This document shows positions 41,161-50,795 of a stretch of 64,000 bases of DNA, piece by piece. How positions within the stretch are numbered: the stretch's first letter is position 1; the number at the start of each line of letters is the position of its first letter. The notes below the pieces were generated by a model. It searched no databases. It saw only the letters and a list, made by a program, of their open reading frames with translations, and was not told the DNA's origin. Made by a program: the position numbers and the translations under genes. This stretch comes from Palsa-1392 sp963819975 (GTDB lineage Bacteria; Verrucomicrobiota; Verrucomicrobiia; Chthoniobacterales; UBA10450): assembly GCA_963819975.1 (NCBI GenBank), contig CAWFYE010000004.1, forward strand, positions 310,001 to 374,000, given 5' to 3'.

Positions 41161-42459
41161 CTAACGACCACCAGCGTCGCCGGCCGGCAGGTTGGCCGCT
41201 TTCCAATCCATCGCCATCCGGATCCGGGCGCGGCCGCTCGGGTGATCGAAGAAAATCATCTCCTCCAGCGGACCGGGGTCGAGCTTGCGATACGTCCCGA
41301 GCTTTAGCGCCACCATCGCGAAACCATCCGCTTCTCGCGCAGTGTTGATTCCAAATGCGTCCGCCTCCCGCTCGGTCACGCGCACCGCGGTGTTTCTAAA
41401 TGGCGTGAGAAGAAAAAAGTACGCAGTGAAAAGCAGGACGAGAAGTGGCAGCCCGGCCGGATCCGCAATCCCGCGCACACGCCAGCGCGCTCCCCAGCGC
41501 CGGATTGCGCGCTCGAAGAAGAGATAGGAAAACGCGAACGCGCCGGTTACGAAGAGACCAAAATAGAGAATCAATTTGAAAGCGTGATTGAGGACGTAAT
41601 GCCCCATCTCATGAGCCATGACCGAACGGATCTCCGGAAGTGTGCATTGCTTGAGCAGATTGTCGTTGAGCGAGATCCGCGTGGTGCCGAAAAGCCCCGA
41701 GACATTGGCACTCACCCGTTTGCTCTGACGCGACGCGTCGACTTCAAAGACCTGCTGCACCGGAATCTGATTGGCGCTCGCCATCGCCAGGATGGGCTGG
41801 CTTATTTTTGGATCCGCGAGGGGTTTGTAGGTATTAAAAAGGGGCGCGATGAAAACCGGCGCGATCAACATCTGGAGGCCCAGAAAAAGAAACCCAAGGC
41901 CGGATCCCCAAAGCCACCAAGTCCGCGTCGCGCGACGGAAGACCGCGTAAAGCGCCATCATCAAAAGGCCACTCACGACGACATCGAGTGCAAGCTCGAC
42001 GAGCTGGTCGCCAAACCATGGTCCGAAGGCCTGGTTGGCAAGGCCGTAGGAGTGCTCGCGAAAGAAGTCGGAGTAGACCACCAGCGGAAACGAGAGGAAA
42101 TAGACGACGAGAACGTAAGGGACCGCGTAGAGCGCCGGCTGAAGAATCTTGGAACGCGTGATGCGCTCGGCGAAATCACGCAACCGGGCCGAGAGGCCGC
42201 TCGCGAGGAGAAAAATGGCGATCGCGGAGGCGAGCAGAAAATTCCAAAGAATGAGCCAGTAGCGGCCTTCGAAATAAGCGTCCGACTTGGCGCGTTTCTC
42301 CGCCGGGATCGTCTCCAGCCAGGCGCGGGTAGCGGCTGCCGGATCGTGTGGGGCGGCGGAAACGGGCGCGCTCGTGACCGGTGCGGGCGGAGGCTGCGCC
42401 TGAAGGAGCGGAGCCGAGATCGCTAGGCAAGCGGCCAGGATTAACAACGTAAATTTCAT
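41161..42459 (-). CDS. M48 (Ste24/CAAX-protease-like) membrane metallopeptidase
   Basis: A 432-residue integral-membrane zinc protease. A signal-like first helix, a Pro/Ala-rich stretch, then several membrane helices (YLILWNFLLASAIAIFLLASG and others) lead to the zinc motif HEMGH in IRSVMAHEMGHYVLNHAF. The third ligand Glu lies in TEREADAFGI. It belongs to the Ste24/CAAX prenyl protease 1 group, whose bacterial members do membrane protein quality control. ATG at 42459 is the signal-peptide start. The TAG stop is formed inside an octamer copy (41160-41167). It is convergent with the nuclease gene. Confidence 0.92.
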   Translation of the reverse strand: MKFTLLILAACLAISAPLLQAQPPPAPVTSAPVSAAPHDPAAATRAWLETIPAEKRAKSDAYFEGRYWLILWNFLLASAIAIFLLASGLSARLRDFAERITRSKILQPALYAVPYVLVVYFLSFPLVVYSDFFREHSYGLANQAFGPWFGDQLVELALDVVVSGLLMMALYAVFRRATRTWWLWGSGLGFLFLGLQMLIAPVFIAPLFNTYKPLADPKISQPILAMASANQIPVQQVFEVDASRQSKRVSANVSGLFGTTRISLNDNLLKQCTLPEIRSVMAHEMGHYVLNHAFKLILYFGLFVTGAFAFSYLFFERAIRRWGARWRVRGIADPAGLPLLVLLFTAYFFLLTPFRNTAVRVTEREADAFGINTAREADGFAMVALKLGTYRKLDPGPLEEMIFFDHPSGRARIRMAMDWKAANLPAGDAGGR

Positions 42460-42547
42460 CCATGACGAATAGGCGAGCGTTCCCGGAAAGAGAAGTGCCC
42501 TTTTCCCGGGGCCTCGACTTCCGGGGAGCCCGCGGTTAATTTGAGCA

Positions 42548-42916
42548 GTGAAAAGGCAACTGAAATGGCTTCTCCTGGCAGGCATCATCCTGACCTGCCT
42601 TCCTGCGGACGGTTTCGCGCAGACGCTGCCGCCGGCCAACGCGGTTTACGGTGCCTACCCAGCGAACTACAAGGAGATCGTCACCAACTGGCTCAACAGC
42701 AGCCTGGGCGATCCGAGAAGCGCAGAGATCAAGTTCCTCGGGGAACCTCGACCGGGCGAACTCGACGTCGGCAAAGGCCGGAAAGTGGCCGGCTTCCTGG
42801 TCGATTTCTCGGTCAACGCACGCAACATTTTCGGCGCGCCAACCGGTGCACAAAAACACACTGCCCTCCTGCGCGACGGAGAAGTGGTGACCGCGACCGG
42901 ATTCGTTTATCACTAA
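42548..42916 (+). CDS. Small secreted protein of unknown function
   Basis: A 122-residue protein with a signal peptide (KRQLKWLLLAGIILTCLPADGFAQ). The mature part of about 97 residues has WLNSSLGDPRSAEIKFLGEPRPGEL and GRKVAGFLVDFSVNARNIFG, resembling small secreted proteins that follow the pattern of a conserved DPxSA segment, common in Proteobacteria and Verrucomicrobia. It is divergent from the M48 gene (88 bases) and convergent with the AsmA-like gene, with one base between stops. Confidence 0.75.
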   Translation: MKRQLKWLLLAGIILTCLPADGFAQTLPPANAVYGAYPANYKEIVTNWLNSSLGDPRSAEIKFLGEPRPGELDVGKGRKVAGFLVDFSVNARNIFGAPTGAQKHTALLRDGEVVTATGFVYH

Positions 42917-42917
42917 G

Positions 42918-45752
42918 TTATTCGTTAGGCCAACGTTCCGACCGCCCCAGTTCCAATGCCGGAGCCGGCTCCGGCACGACGACCCGGAGCAAGAGCGGCT
43001 CCCCCTTCGTTAGGCCGGTAAATCCAAAATACGTTGTCTGAGAGGTATCTCCCGTCGAGTTCGATCGGGTCGTTGCCGTCAGGCTGAGCGCAATCGGCCG
43101 GATTGTTCCCCTGACAAGCGCTGCGCGCAGGAGAGGCTGGCCCTCGCTTCGGCCTTCGCCCAACACCCGGATACTCGAAAGCGGCGTCTCTTCCGGCGGT
43201 TGGTCGAGCAGCTCAATTTCACTTTCGCCGGGAAACAGAGTGAGACTGAAGCCAGTCGGGCTGGTCGTCAGGCTGGCGCGTAGATCGAGCGAGGTGGAAT
43301 CGACTTCACACCGGAGCGGATCAATCACCGCCGCGGTATCGCTCAACCGGAAATGCGCGCGGAGCGCGCTCACTGCGGGCCAGGGCGGGGACGGCTGAAA
43401 TTCGGCATTCACGATGTCCCCTTCTCCGCTGACCGCGGGTGCGGGAAACTTCCCGTTCCAGGAAACGTTTCCCGCTACCAGGCCGCGTCCGTTGCCGGCA
43501 CGCCATTCGTTAGGCAAAGTCTCCAGGAAGAGTGCCGGAAAATCGAGCTGGGCGGACAAAGGGGCCGTCGGATCGAGCCAGTTCCCAGCTTCCATCGACC
43601 TTTTTTCCAGCCGCAAAGGCAGGGAAGCCTGCCCGCTGACGAGATCGGAGACGCCAAACTTCGCAGTTGCCTCGGCCCCAAGCCGGTCGCCTTCCAGTCG
43701 CCCATGAAAGTCGATCGCGTTCTGGCTTTGCGTAGTCCCGAAATTTTCCAGACGCCAGTCAGTCGTTACCTGGAGAGTTCGCAGCGGGCCGAAGGCCGCG
43801 AGCTTGCCATCGAGCACGCCGCTGCCTAACGACTCCTCGCCCAGGACGCTTCCCAGTTTGGCGAGATCGAGGTGATCGAACGAAAGATCGATATCAAACT
43901 TCTGCCCTTCGTCGAGCGCTGCGAGCCAACTGTGGGTCGCGCGCCAGCGCTCGAAACTGAAAGGCAGGAAGAGCGTGCCGCCGGCGCGGCGGGTTCCATC
44001 GAGCGCCAATTCAAAGTCCTGGAGCTCGACAAAATTGCTCCCCAGCATGAGAAAGCCGCCCAACGAAAAGTGCTCGTTTGCGAGGGTGAAGGTGCGGAAG
44101 AAAATATCCCTCGGCGAGTAGCTGCCGTCGAGAGTGAGATCGAGCGGCTGCCGGAGCGGCGCGACCGGCAATTGCAGTCCGTGAGCAAAAAGCTGCACCG
44201 TGCCGGAATGGGCGGCCAGGGTACCGTCGCCGCGCCAGTCGAAGGTCGCACCCCCGCCGATTTTTCCGGAACGCCAGGCGGATGGCAGGAGCGGCGCATA
44301 GACTCCGAGATCGCCGATCGCGCCAGTCAAGCGCCCGGAGAAACGATGCCCGGCCGTCAGCTCGACACTCCCCTGCCCGCGCAAAAAATCTTCCCCGTGA
44401 CGCGCCTCCACTTTTTCCAAAGTGACTTCTCGGCCGTGCAGTTGGATCGCCGCCCCTAACGAATCTAACGCCACCCCGCGAAAAGTGACTTCCTGTCCGT
44501 TCCAGGCCAGCCGGCCCGACGCTTCCGGATCGACCAGATCGACCTCGCCCCTGGCGGTAAGTGCGCCGGACAAATCGCCGGTCGTCGCGCCGAACAATTG
44601 CGCGAAGCCATTCAAGTCCGGGATCGAGGCGTTGATCTGCCCGCGGAACGGCAGTTGTGCCCAACTTTTTAATATTTTCGGCCAGAGCAGTTCGCCGTTC
44701 ACGGTCAGCTCATTTTCGCGCTGCCGCACGTAAAGTTGATCAACCTCGAGACGACGATCGTAATAGGTAGCGCCGAACATCACACTCTCGGCCCGGCGTG
44801 CCCGCCAGGCGAAGTCGGTCGCTTCCATCCAGATCGAGGCAGTGGCGTCTAGGAATTCTCCCGGGTTTCCGCGAAAGGTAAATTTCGAGGCCCGGACCGA
44901 ACCGGTGACCGGCTCGAGAAATCCCATCGCGCCGGAAAGTTGAGCGAGCGAAATGTTGGCGGCCGAGCCGGCGAGATCGATCGTGAATTTGTCAACCGCC
45001 CGCCCCTGGAAGCTGGCCCGCAAAGTCCCGCCGTAGGTATCGAGCTGGAGATCGATTCCGAGCCGCCGTTTCACGAGCCGCGAAAGATCGAAAGTGAGAG
45101 CCTCAAGATCGAGGCCGCGGGCGAGCGGGATGCCGGCGATCGTTAGGTGTGAACCCTCCCAGGAGGTCGCGCCGCGCAGATCGCTGAAGGTCTGTCGCAA
45201 GAGCGGGGCCGTAACAAAAATCTGCCGGGCAAAAAATCGACCCGACTCAATCGAACTCGCCGTCAGGAGAAGACCGCGAACGCTGAGGGCAATCCCCGGA
45301 GTGGCGAGATCGAGGTTCAGGTCGTTGAGCTGAAATTCATCCGGCAAAAGTCGCGCCAACTGCCGCCAATCGAGGTTGGCAGCCGACCGCGGCTTCTCAA
45401 GGATGCGGACCTTGCCGGTCAATTGATTCGCCTGCACCGAGTGGAGAAGCCGCGCATCCTTGCGAAAGAGCCAGCCACGCAAATTGAGATCGACCACCAC
45501 GGTCGCAGCCCGTAACTCGATTTCGTGCCCGCCCACTTTTCCACGGCCAATAGAAAGATTTCGAATCGTGACCGGGCGCAGAAAAGGAGCATCGATCCGC
45601 TCGATCTCGGCCCGCAGACCATGGCGCCGGGACGCCCACTCGATCCACCAGCGAACGCCATGCGCAATCAGAAAAGGCGCGCAGAGAGCGTCGAGCGCGC
45701 CCGCCAGAACGAGCAGGAGAAAAAAAACGACAAGACGTTTACGAAAGGACAT
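42918..45752 (-). CDS. AsmA/TamB-like large envelope protein
   Basis: A 944-residue protein with an N-terminal membrane anchor (LVVFFLLLVLAGALDALCAPFLI) and a long beta-rich repetitive body with alternating hydrophobic strands, for example VTIRNLSIGRGKVGGHEIELR and LDLEALTFDLSRL. This is the pattern of AsmA, TamB and YdbH proteins, which form periplasmic beta-groove bridges for phospholipid transport to the outer membrane. The repeated phrases LSGALTARGEVDL and LDLTLDGSYS support this. No C-terminal barrel-docking DUF490 motif is certain. Seven octamer copies lie in this one gene, the densest in the window. The DUF4230 gene is upstream on the same strand, 27 bases away. Confidence 0.8.
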   Translation of the reverse strand: MSFRKRLVVFFLLLVLAGALDALCAPFLIAHGVRWWIEWASRRHGLRAEIERIDAPFLRPVTIRNLSIGRGKVGGHEIELRAATVVVDLNLRGWLFRKDARLLHSVQANQLTGKVRILEKPRSAANLDWRQLARLLPDEFQLNDLNLDLATPGIALSVRGLLLTASSIESGRFFARQIFVTAPLLRQTFSDLRGATSWEGSHLTIAGIPLARGLDLEALTFDLSRLVKRRLGIDLQLDTYGGTLRASFQGRAVDKFTIDLAGSAANISLAQLSGAMGFLEPVTGSVRASKFTFRGNPGEFLDATASIWMEATDFAWRARRAESVMFGATYYDRRLEVDQLYVRQRENELTVNGELLWPKILKSWAQLPFRGQINASIPDLNGFAQLFGATTGDLSGALTARGEVDLVDPEASGRLAWNGQEVTFRGVALDSLGAAIQLHGREVTLEKVEARHGEDFLRGQGSVELTAGHRFSGRLTGAIGDLGVYAPLLPSAWRSGKIGGGATFDWRGDGTLAAHSGTVQLFAHGLQLPVAPLRQPLDLTLDGSYSPRDIFFRTFTLANEHFSLGGFLMLGSNFVELQDFELALDGTRRAGGTLFLPFSFERWRATHSWLAALDEGQKFDIDLSFDHLDLAKLGSVLGEESLGSGVLDGKLAAFGPLRTLQVTTDWRLENFGTTQSQNAIDFHGRLEGDRLGAEATAKFGVSDLVSGQASLPLRLEKRSMEAGNWLDPTAPLSAQLDFPALFLETLPNEWRAGNGRGLVAGNVSWNGKFPAPAVSGEGDIVNAEFQPSPPWPAVSALRAHFRLSDTAAVIDPLRCEVDSTSLDLRASLTTSPTGFSLTLFPGESEIELLDQPPEETPLSSIRVLGEGRSEGQPLLRAALVRGTIRPIALSLTATTRSNSTGDTSQTTYFGFTGLTKGEPLLLRVVVPEPAPALELGRSERWPNE

Positions 45753-45779
45753 TGGCTGGCAGCCCGCGCCTAACGATAC

Positions 45780-46475
45780 CTAACCGCGCGGCGTGGGCGC
45801 GGGAAAGATTGCACGCACCGTCTCCTCTGGGCGAAATTTTTCCAAGAGCTGCCGGGTAAAAGTCTGCTCGGCCTCGGCCGGCATGTCGGTGGCCTTGGCC
45901 CGCGCCTGTGCCGGAAGGGTGGCGAGCTGCGACTCGACGTCATCCGGCGAGATCCGGTTCCACAAACCATTTTCCAGCGCCTCCACTTCGACCGCTTCCT
46001 GCTCGACGGAAAGAATCTTCGCGTGTGGGAGCTCGATCTCGATGTCGTTAGGGTGAATTTTGACCGTGAATTTCTGGCGCAGATCGAAGCCGGCCTTGAT
46101 CAGGTAAGTGCCGTGCAGCTTGATCCGCTTCGTGCTCCCGGCCCAGGTATGCAACATCTCGTGCTCAACCTGGACGCGGCGCGCAAGGACGGCGAGTTCG
46201 GCCACGGTGGTGGTTTGTTCCAGATAGACGCGGTCGTTCACCGTTACCTTCGGCTGGAGGTGCGCCAGCTCGACGAAAGAATCGCGCGCCTTGCGGCCTA
46301 GCTCCTCCAGCCGCGTTATGCTGCGGTCGAAGGTGCGCCCCGGCCAGGTCTCGAGCCGGTAAAAAACGAAGGCCGCGAGGATGGCGAGAATGAGCAGGAG
46401 AAGAACGAAGGCGAGGCTACATCCCAGCGAGCGCGGTCTCTTCCCAGGCACGGGACGGTCCGTTGATAACTCCAT
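45780..46475 (-). CDS. DUF4230-type membrane-anchored protein
   Basis: A 231-residue protein with a basic N-terminus, one membrane helix (LGCSLAFVLLLLILAILAAFVFY, about 17-39) and an exported domain like DUF4230: LQPKVTVNDRVYLEQTTTVAELAVL, GTYLIKAGFDLRQKFTVKI and IEIELPHAKILSVE. The function of that family is not known to me. It probably shares an operon with the AsmA-like gene; an octamer copy (45769) lies between them. ATG at 46475 is chosen since upstream in-frame residues look non-coding. Confidence 0.75.
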   Translation of the reverse strand: MELSTDRPVPGKRPRSLGCSLAFVLLLLILAILAAFVFYRLETWPGRTFDRSITRLEELGRKARDSFVELAHLQPKVTVNDRVYLEQTTTVAELAVLARRVQVEHEMLHTWAGSTKRIKLHGTYLIKAGFDLRQKFTVKIHPNDIEIELPHAKILSVEQEAVEVEALENGLWNRISPDDVESQLATLPAQARAKATDMPAEAEQTFTRQLLEKFRPEETVRAIFPAPTPRG

Positions 46476-46643
46476 CAGCCCAAAAAAGTACCGCCCCCCA
46501 CACCCGAAGGGCATGAAGGGCGGCTGTTCCCCCCAGAACAATCTTTCAAATCCGAGTTGGGTTTAAGCGACCTAACCTCCAGGTGCAAGAAAATTCTGCC
46601 GCCCCGGTTGAAAAAAAGTTCAAGACGCACCTACCGTCTCTCC

Positions 46644-47495
46644 GTGAAGCTCGGCATCCGCTACCAAACCTCCTACACGTACGCGATGCCGGTTCATTTT
46701 TCGAAGCACGAGATCCGGCTTTTTCCGCGCGGCGATATCTTCACCCAGGTCCATCGGCTGCGGTTTGAGACGAACCGCGATGCGCAGGTGCGCTTCGGGC
46801 GCGACATCTTCGATAATTGCGTCGCCTCCTGCTCGTTTCCAGAGGCGGCCAACGAGCTGCGCTTCTTCCTCGAACTCGACCTCGCGCTCGTCAAAAAAAA
46901 CCCGTTCGATTTCCTTCTCCGAGACGACGCCGTCCAGCTACCGTTCTCGTATCCAGCCGATTTGCGCCGGATTCTCGCGCCTTTTCTGCAAAAGGAAGCG
47001 GGACCCGCGCTGCGGATTCCGGGCTGGAAATTTCCCGGACGGAACGCGGCGCGCGACACGGTCAGTGTGCTGGTGGAATTGAATCAGCGTCTCCATGAAT
47101 GCGTCGGCTACGAACGGCGCGAAGAAGGGCCGGCCCGGCTGCCCGCGGAAACGCTGCGCCGCGGCCGGGGAGCCTGTCGCGACGTTGCCCTCCTCCTCGC
47201 CGCCACGCTCCGGCAGCACGGGCTGGCCGCCCGCCTAACGAGTGGTTATCTGCGCGAAGCGGACTCGGAAACGAAGCGCGCGGAAGGCTCCCTCCATGCC
47301 TGGACGGAAGTTTATCTGCCGGGGGCGGGCTGGGTCGGGATGGACGGGACAAATGGAATTTTCGCGAACCACAATTTCATCACCGCCGCGGTCGGGATAG
47401 GCCCGGCGGATGTGACCCCGATCGACGGCAGTTTTTATCCGCCCCAGGGCAATATTCCTCAGATGACGAGCCGGCTTGAGCTCGTTAATCTGTGA
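46644..47495 (+). CDS. Transglutaminase-like cysteine protease
   Basis: A 283-residue protein of the bacterial transglutaminase-like group. The start KLGIRYQTSYTYAMPVHFSKHEIRLFPR is the usual N-terminal beta domain. The catalytic triad is Cys in RRGRGACRDVALLL, His in GSLHAWTEVYLPGAGW and Asp in GMDGTNG. The start is inferred as GTG at 46644, since it matches the family N-terminus; an ATG at 46557 would add 29 unlikely residues. Members act as proteases or amidases, often near ATP-grasp/alpha-E genes, which are not seen here. recF follows 10 bases downstream. Confidence 0.88.
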   Translation: MKLGIRYQTSYTYAMPVHFSKHEIRLFPRGDIFTQVHRLRFETNRDAQVRFGRDIFDNCVASCSFPEAANELRFFLELDLALVKKNPFDFLLRDDAVQLPFSYPADLRRILAPFLQKEAGPALRIPGWKFPGRNAARDTVSVLVELNQRLHECVGYERREEGPARLPAETLRRGRGACRDVALLLAATLRQHGLAARLTSGYLREADSETKRAEGSLHAWTEVYLPGAGWVGMDGTNGIFANHNFITAAVGIGPADVTPIDGSFYPPQGNIPQMTSRLELVNL

Positions 47496-47505
47496 GGGCC
47501 TCGTG

Positions 47506-48531
47506 ATGTTGCAGGATCTGCAACTGCGGAATTTCCGTTGCTTTGAGTCGCGCGCGATCGCGTTCGAGCCGGGTTTCAATTTCATCGTCGGCCCCAACGG
47601 CCGCGGAAAAACAACAATCCTGGAAGCGGCCTGCATCCTTCTCCGTCTGCAATCGCAGCGCGCTCCGAACCTGACTCCGACTGTCCGCGCTGGGCAGCGC
47701 TCTTTTGTTCTCTCGGGGCACGCCGAGGGACATTTATTGCAATTCTATTACAGCACCTTGCGGCGGAAGCTGGCCTTCGACGGAGTTGAGCAACGCGATC
47801 CGGCGGAATATTTGCGACTCGTAAGGGTAGTTTCGTTTGCCAACCACGATCTCGATCTCGTGCGCGGGCCGGCGGAAATGCGGCGGCGTTATCTGGATTT
47901 TATCGGGCTGCAGATTGACGCGCGCTATCGCCCGGCGCTCCGCGCCTACGAGCGGGCGCTTCGTTCGCGCAACGCGCTCCTCAAGTCGGCCACGCCCAGG
48001 CCGCGCGAACTGGAGGCTTACACCGAGCCACTTGTGCGCGCGGGGAGTCTGTTGCGTGAGATGCGCGCCGCACTCGTCAGGCAACTGGTGCCGGATGCGG
48101 AAGCCAGCCAGCGCGCGATCAGTGGCCATGAAGAAACGCTCGTCCTCGAATACGCGCCGGGGAACGAGGAGAACTTCGCCGCTCACCTCGCGCGCACCCG
48201 GGTCGATGAGGAGCGACTCCGCCTAACGACAGTCGGACCGCATCGCGATGATCTGCGGCTCCAAGTGCACGGCATGCCGGCGGCGCAATTTGCCTCGGAA
48301 GGGCAGCAGCGGACGATCGCGCTTGCCCTTAAGCTGGCTCAGGCGCGCATTTTCGCCCATGAAACCGGAGCAGGCCCGCTCCTTCTAATCGACGACATTT
48401 TCGGCGAACTGGACACTACCCGGCGAAATTCGCTCCTGGCCCATTTGCCTAACGAATCACAAAAACTCGTGACCGCGACCGCGCTCGATTGGCGAACCGG
48501 CGAGTGGGAAGGGTCGTTTCTGGAACTGTAG
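47506..48531 (+). CDS. recF: DNA replication and repair protein RecF
   Basis: A 341-residue SMC-like ATPase that with RecO/RecR loads RecA on gaps. Walker A is FIVGPNGRGKTTILEA (about 28-43). LDFIGLQIDARY, the TVGPHRDDLRLQ segment, the signature SEGQQRTIALALKLAQ and Walker B LLIDDIFGELD are all present. It lies away from dnaA/dnaN, following a transglutaminase gene, with the alternative GTG start one codon earlier. Two octamer copies are near its 3' end. Confidence 0.95.
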   Translation: MLQDLQLRNFRCFESRAIAFEPGFNFIVGPNGRGKTTILEAACILLRLQSQRAPNLTPTVRAGQRSFVLSGHAEGHLLQFYYSTLRRKLAFDGVEQRDPAEYLRLVRVVSFANHDLDLVRGPAEMRRRYLDFIGLQIDARYRPALRAYERALRSRNALLKSATPRPRELEAYTEPLVRAGSLLREMRAALVRQLVPDAEASQRAISGHEETLVLEYAPGNEENFAAHLARTRVDEERLRLTTVGPHRDDLRLQVHGMPAAQFASEGQQRTIALALKLAQARIFAHETGAGPLLLIDDIFGELDTTRRNSLLAHLPNESQKLVTATALDWRTGEWEGSFLEL

Positions 48532-48663
48532 AAGTTTCGCTCTGCGAAGCGCGGGGAAGGCATCGCATCGAAAAAATTCATTCGCTACCCGTCCTCCCCC
48601 ACCTCGCCCAGAGGGCGGTGTCTATAACTTGCGGAGCGGCCCGGCGCGCCGTTTATTTTCTTC

Positions 48664-49221
48664 ATGCGCTACCCAGCGGGAACGCCGCAAAATTTCACCG
48701 GTCAGTTGCTCGTGGCTCATCCCAACATGCTCGATCCGAACTTTCGACGGAGCGTCCTTTTCATCTCAGCGCATGATGCCGAGGAGGGCGCGACGGGCGT
48801 GATCATTAATCGTCCGCTCGACAAACATGTCTCCGAACTGCTGACCGATCCGGCGCCCGGCGCGCTGGCCGATGTTCCGGTCTTTCTCGGCGGACCGGTG
48901 GGGACGAATCAGTTGATGTTTGCCGCTTTCGACTGGGAAGGACGCGATTCCCTGAGCCTAAATCAAAACGTGGCGCTCGATGAAGCCAGCCAGCTTTCGA
49001 AAAAGGATCGAAGCGCGATCCGGGCCTTTGTTGGTTACGCGGGCTGGAACGCAGGCCAGCTCGAAAACGAGTTGCGCCAGAATGCCTGGGTCCTGCAAAA
49101 ACCGGATCGCGCCGCGCTCAAGCCGGAGCGTCTGCCCAGGCTATGGTTTGAGATCATGCATAATCTCGGGCCCTGGTTTAAAATGCTCTCGGCCGCGCCG
49201 GATGATCCTTCTTTGAACTAG
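48664..49221 (+). CDS. YqgE/AlgH (UPF0301) family protein
   Basis: A 185-residue protein with the family's features: GQLLVAHPNMLDPNFRRSVLFI at the start, GVIINRPLDKHVSELL, VFLGGPVGTNQLM and FVGYAGWNAGQLENELRQNAW. The molecular function is unsettled; in Pseudomonas it was linked to alginate regulation. It starts 132 bases after recF and stands 36 bases before ald. Confidence 0.92.
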   Translation: MRYPAGTPQNFTGQLLVAHPNMLDPNFRRSVLFISAHDAEEGATGVIINRPLDKHVSELLTDPAPGALADVPVFLGGPVGTNQLMFAAFDWEGRDSLSLNQNVALDEASQLSKKDRSAIRAFVGYAGWNAGQLENELRQNAWVLQKPDRAALKPERLPRLWFEIMHNLGPWFKMLSAAPDDPSLN

Positions 49222-49257
49222 CTTCGCGCGCCGTTCGGTGCGAAAAGCTGTGGGAAT

Positions 49258-50385
49258 ATGATCATCGGCATTCCCAAAGAAGTTAAGCAGCAGGAACATC
49301 GCGTCAGTCTGCTGCCCTCCGCGGCATATCAGCTCACAAAACGCGGCCACACCGTCCTCGTGGAAAAAAATGCGGGCGTCGGAACCGGCTATCCCGATTC
49401 CGATTACACCGCGGCCGGTGCCAAGATCATCGATGCCGCGCGCGATCTTTTTGGGCAGGCGGAGATGATCGTGAAAGTGAAAGAGCCGCTCCCGGAGGAA
49501 TGGGAGCTCCTGCGCAAGGGACAGATCCTGTTCACTTACCTGCACCTCGCGGCGAGCCGGCCGTTGACCGAAGCGCTCATGAAATCCGGCGTCACCGGTG
49601 TGGCCTACGAGACGATCCAGGTGGGCAATCGCCTCCCCTTGCTCGAACCGATGAGCGAAATCGCGGGCCGCATGTCAGTCGTGATGGGCGCTTATTTTCT
49701 GGCGAAACACAACGGCGGCAATGGTGTCCTCCTCGGAGGCGTGCCGGGCGTGCTTCCCGGCCGCGTAGTCGTGCTGGGCGGCGGAACGTCGGGTGTGAAT
49801 GCCGCCCGCATGGCGACCGGCCTCGGCGCGGACGTCACGATCCTCGAAGTCGATCTCGAACGGATGCGTTTCCTCGATATAACCATGCACAGCGCTCACA
49901 CTCTCTATTCCAGCGAAGCACATTTGGCGGAATTGATGCCGACGGTTGATCTGCTCATCGGCGCGGTCCTCGTCCCGGGAGCGAAAGCGCCGAAGCTCAT
50001 CACTCGCGACATGTTGCGACAGATGCGGCCGGGGAGTGTGGTGGTGGATATCGCGATCGACCAGGGCGGTTGCGTGGAGACATCGCGTCCCACGACACAC
50101 CTCGACCCGATCTACGTCGAGGAAGAGGTCATTCATTACTGCGTCGCCAACATGCCGGCGGCTTATGCCCGCACCGCGACACAGGCGCTAACGAACATTA
50201 CCTATCGTTACGTCGAACTTCTGGCCGATCTCGGCATCAAGGAAGCCTGCGAACGCCAGCCAGCGCTCATCGGCGGGATCAACACGATGGATGGCCGGCT
50301 CACTCACCGCGCGGTGGCGGAGGCTCACGGAATGGAGTTCGAGCCGCCCTTTCAAGCCAACGGAGGAGCCGCATTTCCTTCTTAG
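49258..50385 (+). CDS. ald: Alanine dehydrogenase
   Basis: A 375-residue NAD-dependent enzyme interconverting L-alanine with pyruvate and ammonia. It begins MIIGIPKEVKQQEHRVSLLP and shows the substrate-site Lys in VKVKEPLPEEW, TYLHLAAS with its catalytic His, YETIQ, the Rossmann motif VVVLGGGTSGVNAARMA and VDIAIDQGGCVETSRPTTH. Length and motifs are normal. No octamer copy is present in it or its neighbours for 5 kb. Confidence 0.96.
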   Translation: MIIGIPKEVKQQEHRVSLLPSAAYQLTKRGHTVLVEKNAGVGTGYPDSDYTAAGAKIIDAARDLFGQAEMIVKVKEPLPEEWELLRKGQILFTYLHLAASRPLTEALMKSGVTGVAYETIQVGNRLPLLEPMSEIAGRMSVVMGAYFLAKHNGGNGVLLGGVPGVLPGRVVVLGGGTSGVNAARMATGLGADVTILEVDLERMRFLDITMHSAHTLYSSEAHLAELMPTVDLLIGAVLVPGAKAPKLITRDMLRQMRPGSVVVDIAIDQGGCVETSRPTTHLDPIYVEEEVIHYCVANMPAAYARTATQALTNITYRYVELLADLGIKEACERQPALIGGINTMDGRLTHRAVAEAHGMEFEPPFQANGGAAFPS

Positions 50386-50494
50386 CCGGGCATTTTTGCA
50401 GCGCCGAACCGAAAAAAATAAAATGCCGCAAGGCCGAAAACTTCGCTTGCCCCGAATCAATAGTTAACCCAACATGGGCGTTCATCCATAACCT

Positions 50495-50770
50495 ATGAAG
50501 AAATATATCTGCATCCTGGCTAGCGCTGCGCTCCTCGTGGCGTGCGAACAAAAAACCGAAACCGTGGCTCCGGCCGCATCACCTGCTGAGACGACCGAGA
50601 GCAACACCACCGTTGTGAATCCGCCGGCCGCGGAGACTCCCATGGCGACCATGACGCCGATGGAAACGATGACCCCAGCGGAATCGACTCCAATGGAGAC
50701 GATGACCCCGGCGACCACGGAAGGCACCACGGAGTCGACCACGACGACCGAGGCCGCTCCGACCCCGTAA
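50495..50770 (+). CDS. Small Thr/Pro/Met-rich lipoprotein
   Basis: A 91-residue protein. The signal peptide KKYICILASAALLVAC ends in a lipobox-like LLVAC, so Cys17 should be lipidated. The mature chain is Thr/Pro/Glu/Ala-rich and disordered, with repeats of TPMETMTPAEST, TPMETMTPATTE. Function unknown; possibly a surface spacer. A strong terminator follows 26 bases after the stop. Confidence 0.75.
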   Translation: MKKYICILASAALLVACEQKTETVAPAASPAETTESNTTVVNPPAAETPMATMTPMETMTPAESTPMETMTPATTEGTTESTTTTEAAPTP

Positions 50771-50795
50771 CCCACGCATAACTTCTTAACGCAAG

